A stretch of 37,383 bases of DNA, taken from NCBI GenBank assembly GCA_002336475.1, contig DDCX01000080.1, positions 30,861-68,243 of the forward strand. Direction: 5' to 3'. This document shows, piece after piece, positions 33,290 through 37,383 of the stretch (the stretch's first letter is position 1; every line of letters starts with the position of its first letter). The DNA comes from Flavobacteriales bacterium UBA1995. Its GTDB lineage: Bacteria; Bacteroidota; Bacteroidia; Flavobacteriales_D; Sanyastnellaceae. The translations under genes were made by a program, and so were the position numbers. The notes under the pieces were generated by a model. That model was not told the origin of the DNA and did no database searches. It saw only the letters and a program-made list of their open reading frames with translations.

Positions 33290-34441
33290 ATGGAATTCGA
33301 CTACGAACTGCCCGAAAACCGGATAGCCAAGCACCCCCCGGCCCGCCGTGAGGATGCCCGATTGCTGCACCTCAATGCCCGAGGAGAATGGGAAGACCGC
33401 GCGATTGTCGGCCTTCCTGATTTGGTTCCCGCCGGCGGTCAGATTTGGGTCAACGAAACCCGTGTCCTTCACGCCAGGCTGATGGCCGTGAAACCCACGG
33501 GAGGAGCATTGGAATTGTTGCTGTTGGAACCGGCCCACATACCAGTGGAACAAGCGCTCACTGCGCAATCTCCTGTAGTGTGGAATGCCCTGGTAGGGGG
33601 TGCCAAAAAATGGAAGTCTGGCCCCTTGTCCATTCCTGACAGTGGGGTAGAACTGACCGTGGAGCGCGATGGTGAATCCTTGAAGTTTGATTGGAAGGGG
33701 GGAGAGGACTTTGGCACGGTACTCGATCGCTTGGGACGCATACCGTTGCCTCCCTATATGCGGCGGGCTGCAGGAACTGAAGATGCAGACCGGTACCAAA
33801 CGGTCTTTGCCCGGTTGCCCGGAAGTGTGGCCGCGCCAACGGCTGGATTGCATTTGACCCAAGACCTGCTCGCTCAACTCGCCGTGCGCAACATCCGCTG
33901 TGGCAAGGTGACTTTGCATGTGGGCGTGGGCACCTTTAAACCGCTCAGTGGAGATCCAACGGGCCATGTCATGCATGGTGAACGCTGCATTGTGACGGCC
34001 TCAGAGCTTCAAATGCTGGCCTCGGGTTCGGATATTACAGCGGTGGGCACCACCACATTGCGCACATTGGAGAGCCTGTTCTGGTTGGCTTGTCGGTGGC
34101 GAGAACAAGGGATAGGGCCTGAACGAGAGGTCCAGCAATGGGTGCACAAAGAGGTCAAAGACCCCTTCGCTTCATTTTCCGAGGCCATGGGATGGCTGGC
34201 AAACCACCGTTCTAACGGGGACTCAAATTTGGAGTTCGTCACCCGCTTGATGATCGTTCCCGGCTACCGGGTCCGCTCAGCCCAGCGCTTGCTGACCAAT
34301 TTTCACATGCCCAAAAGCACACTGTTGTGCATCGTTGAGGCCATGGTTGGGGAGGTTTGGCGAGACGCCTACGCGCATGCTGTTAACTCGGGATACCGCT
34401 TTCTCAGTTACGGAGACGCCTGCCTATTGGAGCGTCGGTAA
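33290..34441 (+). CDS. queA: S-adenosylmethionine:tRNA ribosyltransferase-isomerase (QueA) family protein
   Basis: This 383-aa protein belongs to the QueA family, which transfers and isomerises the ribosyl group of SAM onto 7-aminomethyl-7-deazaguanine in tRNA to make epoxyqueuosine. Family segments: FDYELPENRIAKHPP, NETRVLHARL, RLGRIPLPPYM, RYQTVFARLPGSVAAPTAGLH, TLHVGVGTFKPL, GTTTLRTLESL, TNFHMPKSTLLCIVEAM and RFLSYGDACLL. It is about 35 residues longer than standard QueA, mostly through an insertion after TLESL (about residues 265-310: SLFWLACRWREQG...). Bacteroidota often carry two QueA-like genes and this longer type may be the second paralogue, so queuosine function is likely but not certain. 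No tgt or queG is nearby. Confidence 0.88.
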   Translation: MEFDYELPENRIAKHPPARREDARLLHLNARGEWEDRAIVGLPDLVPAGGQIWVNETRVLHARLMAVKPTGGALELLLLEPAHIPVEQALTAQSPVVWNALVGGAKKWKSGPLSIPDSGVELTVERDGESLKFDWKGGEDFGTVLDRLGRIPLPPYMRRAAGTEDADRYQTVFARLPGSVAAPTAGLHLTQDLLAQLAVRNIRCGKVTLHVGVGTFKPLSGDPTGHVMHGERCIVTASELQMLASGSDITAVGTTTLRTLESLFWLACRWREQGIGPEREVQQWVHKEVKDPFASFSEAMGWLANHRSNGDSNLEFVTRLMIVPGYRVRSAQRLLTNFHMPKSTLLCIVEAMVGEVWRDAYAHAVNSGYRFLSYGDACLLERR

Positions 34442-34466
34442 GGACACTTCAACGGACAGGCGTCTC
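34413..34466. repeat. Inverted repeat spanning the end of the QueA-like gene
   Basis: GAGACGCCTG (34413-34422) and its exact reverse complement CAGGCGTCTC (34457-34466) are separated by 34 bases across the stop codon. A further copy of GAGACGCCT starts at 34362. The pair lies between convergent genes and could form a transcript-ending hairpin, but no T-tract follows on either strand. Confidence 0.4.
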
Positions 34467-34485
34467 AGTAAAGTAAGGAGGACAA

Positions 34486-36585
34486 TCAGCTGCCTTGGCG
34501 CAGATCATCGATGTCCGCCTTCTCTACGATGGCATTGGACAAACGGACCGGCGCACCGCTGCTCAAAGGCAGGTTGCGGAAATAAGTCCGGTCATTGAGG
34601 TTCTTCACTTCGGTCGTGAACTCACCTGAAGCGTCCACCGCATTGCGCACGGTGGGCATGATGACCCAAACACCGTTTTTGCCTTGAATGGGAGCGCTGA
34701 GGCTGTTCAATTCAAGGGCAAATGCAGCGCCCACAACTTCGGGTTCAGGCGCTCCGCCAGAACCACTAATGGTGGGTGTTTTCAAGCCCAAGCCCGTGGC
34801 TGTACCCACTGTTTCTCCGGCGGCTTCAGCGGCTTCATCCAAGGTGCCTGTGCTCATGAGGTCCATGTACATCTTAGCCTTCTTGTCCTTGAGGGCACCA
34901 GCACGCATGGCGTCTTCTACATTTTCAAAAGGAGGAACACCTTTCTTCTTGATGTTCGCCAGGCAGGCAATGATGTAGTTCCCATCGATTTGGAATGGAT
35001 TGGAGACGTCTCCGGGTTCAGCTCCGTAGGCCCAGCCCACCACTTCGGCCCCATTGGGCAAGCCGGTGATGGCTGCAGTCCCCGATTGGACATCGCGGGC
35101 CTCCACAATGGCATAACCCATGGTGTCAGCAGCATTGCGGAATGATTCGATGTCGCCGTATTCGATGGCAAAGTTCATGGCGGTCTCTTCGGCACCAGCG
35201 GAAGTCACACTGGAAATCTCCACTTCACGCTCCACCCTTTGAATGGTGATGGCATCAGAAGTCCATTGTTGGTCCAAAACCTCGATGAGGTGCAGGCCAT
35301 AGTTGGTTTCGGCTGTGCCGATAGAACCAACCCTGTTGTCGAAACAGAAGTCTTCAAAGGGCTTGACCATGCGACCGCGGCGGAATTCGTACTCTCCACC
35401 CGTGGCTTTCGAACCGGGGTCCTCGCTGTGCTTGTTTACGAGGTCGGCAAATGCGTCACCGGCGCGCAAACGTCGCTTGAGTGAGTCCGCACGGGCCTCC
35501 AAAACAGCAAGCTGGGCGGGGTCCTTGATGTCTGCAGTCTTCAAGAGGATGTGGCGACACTTGACCGAACTGTCGGCCACGGCATCTTTCGAGATCACTT
35601 TGTCCAAACGAATGGATGTTCCTTCGAAATAAGGACCGACCACATCACCCACGGCAGCAGCCTCAAGGTTCGCGGCTTGGCTCTCCTTATCCAAAGCTGG
35701 ACCAATGATTTCAAGGCGACTCGTTTGGTCCATCAAACGGTTTTCAGACAGGAAATCGTCACCGTCATCGTCCGTGGCCCAAATGCCTTTCAGCTCCGTC
35801 ATTTTGGCTTGCGCATTTTGACGGTCGTCAAAGCTCGCAGTCAGCGGAATGCGGATGTATTCAATGTCGCGGCCAGCACGCTGGGCATATTGTGCATCAC
35901 CCTTGTGGTCGCGGTAAAAGGACATTGCGTCTGCATCGGTTACCTCAACATCTCCATCGGGGATGGACGTGTAACGCTTGAGCACGTAGCGGAAGTCGAC
36001 CTTCTCTTGGTTGCCCAAGAATTCACGCTTGCCCTCCAATGAGTTGGCGGCCAATCCGGCACGGACCATGCCGTCGAACTTCTCGCGCATGCGCTTCTGC
36101 TGGATGACACGGGCATAGCCGGCATAATTGGCTTTTCCTGCAGGATCGGAGTACATCGTGCTGAAAGTCTGCTTCCAGTTTTGCTTTTGCTCCTCCGTAA
36201 CCTGTCCGCCATAAAAGGTGCGGGACACCCAAGGAGAAACATAGTCTCCGTAGCGAATGTCATCAAACTCTTCTTTGGTCAAGCCCAGGCCAAGGGCATC
36301 AAAGTTGTCGCCGTAGAGGCGCTCTACGATGATGTCACCCCAAACTTCGTTCTGGGCCGCTTTGTCGTCCGTGTAGTTGAACAAGTTGTTTCTTTCCTGA
36401 ACGCGGGTGCGGTACTCGAGGAATGAGACGTCGTCTCCATTGATGGATCCAGCGGCTTGGGTGCCGGGATTGTTACCGAGCATAGCGATAACGGCATCAT
36501 AAGGGACAAGAAAACTTAACATGCCCAAACCAATAATGGTGAGGAGCAGAGTTTGGCGGTTGCGGATGCTTTCGATCATGCCCAT
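34486..36585 (-). CDS. PpiD/SurA-like membrane-anchored periplasmic foldase with parvulin domain
   Basis: This 699-aa protein begins MGMIESIRNRQTLLLTIIGLGMLSFL: a short cytoplasmic start and one N-terminal membrane anchor, as in PpiD. A SurA_N-type chaperone region (about 40-320) follows. The parvulin (PpiC) domain is at about 340-445, recognised by KCRHILLKTADI, AGDAFADLVNKHSEDPGSKATGGEYEFRRG and the late TNYGLHLIEVLDQ. A second, less conserved PPIase-like region may lie in the C-terminal part (AEVVGWAYGAEPGDVSNPFQIDGNYIIACL). It probably assists folding of exported and outer-membrane proteins. An exact -7 promoter box lies 24 bp upstream; it is convergent with the QueA-like gene and downstream of the CorC-type gene. 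Confidence 0.92.
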   Translation of the reverse strand: MGMIESIRNRQTLLLTIIGLGMLSFLVPYDAVIAMLGNNPGTQAAGSINGDDVSFLEYRTRVQERNNLFNYTDDKAAQNEVWGDIIVERLYGDNFDALGLGLTKEEFDDIRYGDYVSPWVSRTFYGGQVTEEQKQNWKQTFSTMYSDPAGKANYAGYARVIQQKRMREKFDGMVRAGLAANSLEGKREFLGNQEKVDFRYVLKRYTSIPDGDVEVTDADAMSFYRDHKGDAQYAQRAGRDIEYIRIPLTASFDDRQNAQAKMTELKGIWATDDDGDDFLSENRLMDQTSRLEIIGPALDKESQAANLEAAAVGDVVGPYFEGTSIRLDKVISKDAVADSSVKCRHILLKTADIKDPAQLAVLEARADSLKRRLRAGDAFADLVNKHSEDPGSKATGGEYEFRRGRMVKPFEDFCFDNRVGSIGTAETNYGLHLIEVLDQQWTSDAITIQRVEREVEISSVTSAGAEETAMNFAIEYGDIESFRNAADTMGYAIVEARDVQSGTAAITGLPNGAEVVGWAYGAEPGDVSNPFQIDGNYIIACLANIKKKGVPPFENVEDAMRAGALKDKKAKMYMDLMSTGTLDEAAEAAGETVGTATGLGLKTPTISGSGGAPEPEVVGAAFALELNSLSAPIQGKNGVWVIMPTVRNAVDASGEFTTEVKNLNDRTYFRNLPLSSGAPVRLSNAIVEKADIDDLRQGS

Positions 36586-36609
36586 GGTGGCAGGATTTTA
36601 GATGGATTG

Positions 36610-36617
36610 CAAAGATA
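36610..36617 (-). promoter_or_regulatory. Possible -7 promoter box for the PpiD-like gene
   Basis: TATCTTTG on the minus strand (36617-36610) matches TAnnTTTG exactly and ends 24 bp before the ATG at 36585, just after the stop of the upstream CorC-type gene. No TTG element is clear at the usual distance. Confidence 0.4.
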
Positions 36618-36638
36618 CATACCGACTGCTGTACCGCG

Positions 36639-37383
36639 TCAGCCCTCTTCCACCTCTTTTCTCAAGACTTCAATCAGGACAATCCTTGCCCCGTCAACGC
36701 GGGTAACGAGCAGCGCGAATCCTTCGAGATCGATGCTGTCTCCTTCTTCGGGAATTTCTTCTGTGTGGTCAAGAACCAATCCCCCCAGCGTTTCATACGC
36801 CTCGTTTTCAGGGAGTTGTAATCCAAACCTCTCGTTGATGTCGTCCACCTCGTGTCGGGCGCTGAAGCGGTAGTGCCCGGGGCCCAATTCCATTTCAACC
36901 AGTGCTTCAGTGTCGTGCTCGTCCTCGATGTTGCCGATCAATTCCTCCACAATGTCTTCCATCGTGAGGATACCAGAGGTGCCTCCATACTCATCTACGA
37001 CCACTGCAAGGTGCCGTTTGCGGCGAATAAACTCTGCAAGGATGTCTTGGGCACCCATTGGCTCAGGTACAATGATGGTGGGGTGCAGGAAACGCGTCAA
37101 TGGTGCGGCGTCAGGTGAAGCGTCTTCTGCTGCATGGCGCAGCAAATCCTTGGAGTGCACATAACCGATGACATGGTCGATCGTACCCCTGTAGACAACC
37201 ACCTTACTCAGGCCTGTATCGGTAAAACAGCGGTCCAAGTCTTCCATGGAGGCAGAGGCATCGAGGGCCACAATCTCATTCCGGGGTACCAGACAGTCCC
37301 TGGCCTTGAGGTTGGAGAAGTCCATCGCATTCTGCAGGATTTGCAGCTCGTTGTCGAGGGAGGAATCGTCCTCGTCGACCATG
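36639..37383 (-). CDS. CorC/HlyC (GldE-like) CBS-domain protein, 5' end outside window
   Basis: The visible 247 or so residues are the C-terminal part of a hemolysin C/CorC-family membrane protein. They contain NAMDFSNLKARDCLVPRNEIVAL (linker and first CBS), a second CBS ending RHLAVVVDEYGGTSGILTMEDIVEELIGNIEDE, and the C-terminal CorC_HlyC domain (YRFSARHEVDDINERFGLQLPE...YETLGGLVL). In the full protein these follow a DUF21/CNNM membrane domain, which would lie beyond the right edge. The Met at 37382 is therefore probably internal. Such proteins act in divalent-cation transport; the Bacteroidota paralogue GldE supports gliding and lipoprotein function, and I cannot separate the two from this part. 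Confidence 0.92.
   Translation of the reverse strand, partial: MVDEDDSSLDNELQILQNAMDFSNLKARDCLVPRNEIVALDASASMEDLDRCFTDTGLSKVVVYRGTIDHVIGYVHSKDLLRHAAEDASPDAAPLTRFLHPTIIVPEPMGAQDILAEFIRRKRHLAVVVDEYGGTSGILTMEDIVEELIGNIEDEHDTEALVEMELGPGHYRFSARHEVDDINERFGLQLPENEAYETLGGLVLDHTEEIPEEGDSIDLEGFALLVTRVDGARIVLIEVLRKEVEEG

Noticed and set aside
33146..33976. 276-codon open frame antisense to the QueA-like gene
   Set aside because: It has no recognisable domain and overlaps two real genes.
1..37383. A new defence, mobile or biosynthetic system
   Set aside because: All gene-sized frames are accounted for by housekeeping and envelope genes; there is no integrase, transposase, repeat array, restriction gene or multi-gene cluster of unknowns.

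Overview
The window is an ordinary, densely coded chromosomal segment of a member of the Bacteroidota (Flavobacteriia/Cytophagia-like, GC in the mid-50s % by eye). Lineage evidence: a protein with a type IX secretion (T9SS) type B C-terminal sorting domain; the yceD-rpmF-fabH-accB and kpsF-tatC-lptB gene orders; an SDR-type threonine dehydrogenase; a RecQ whose zinc cysteines are replaced; TAnnTTTG-type -7 boxes instead of E. coli-type promoters; and weak or absent Shine-Dalgarno sequences. I see no insertion sequence, phage, CRISPR array, rRNA or transfer boundary, and no gene-free stretch over 300 bases.

Layout. 1-3459 (minus): pdxA, yceD/DUF177, rpmF, fabH and the 5' part of accB, with a strong terminator between rpmF and fabH. 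3580-6877 (plus): a large secreted T9SS cargo protein, then riboflavin synthase. 6902-9522 (minus): kpsF-tatC-lptB (Kdo precursor synthesis, Tat export, LPS export). 9608-11830 (plus): recQ. 11844-16721 (minus): an outer-membrane protein combining a peptidase-like domain, a TolB-like propeller and an Omp85-like barrel, then a half-size TauE/SafE protein and an M20 amidohydrolase. 16782-17444 (plus): a glyoxalase II-like metallo-beta-lactamase. 17502-19222 (minus): a PhoB/PhoR-like two-component pair. 19318-23091 (minus): pheT and a GPAT-type acyltransferase. 23269-24321 (plus): a REC-CRP fusion regulator. 24299-25239 (minus): a small conserved protein, tRNA-Pro(GGG) with its terminator, and a lipoprotein. 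25312-28964 (plus): cyclophilin, pheS and a membrane protein that looks like a degenerate histidine kinase. 28952-33228 (minus): M28 peptidase, cysS, a secreted MORN-type protein and threonine dehydrogenase. 33290-34441 (plus): QueA-like. 34486-37383 (minus): a PpiD/SurA-like foldase and the 3' part of a CorC/HlyC-type CBS protein.

Taken together the genes serve core functions: fatty-acid initiation and carboxylation, cofactor synthesis (B6, B2), Phe and Cys tRNA charging, and envelope biogenesis. I found no convincing new multi-gene system. The best leads are single proteins that keep a family fold but lose its key residues (RecQ zinc site, histidine-kinase-like protein, peptidase-like domain of the OM protein), the REC-CRP fusion, and a tRNA terminator lying directly in front of a conserved small gene.
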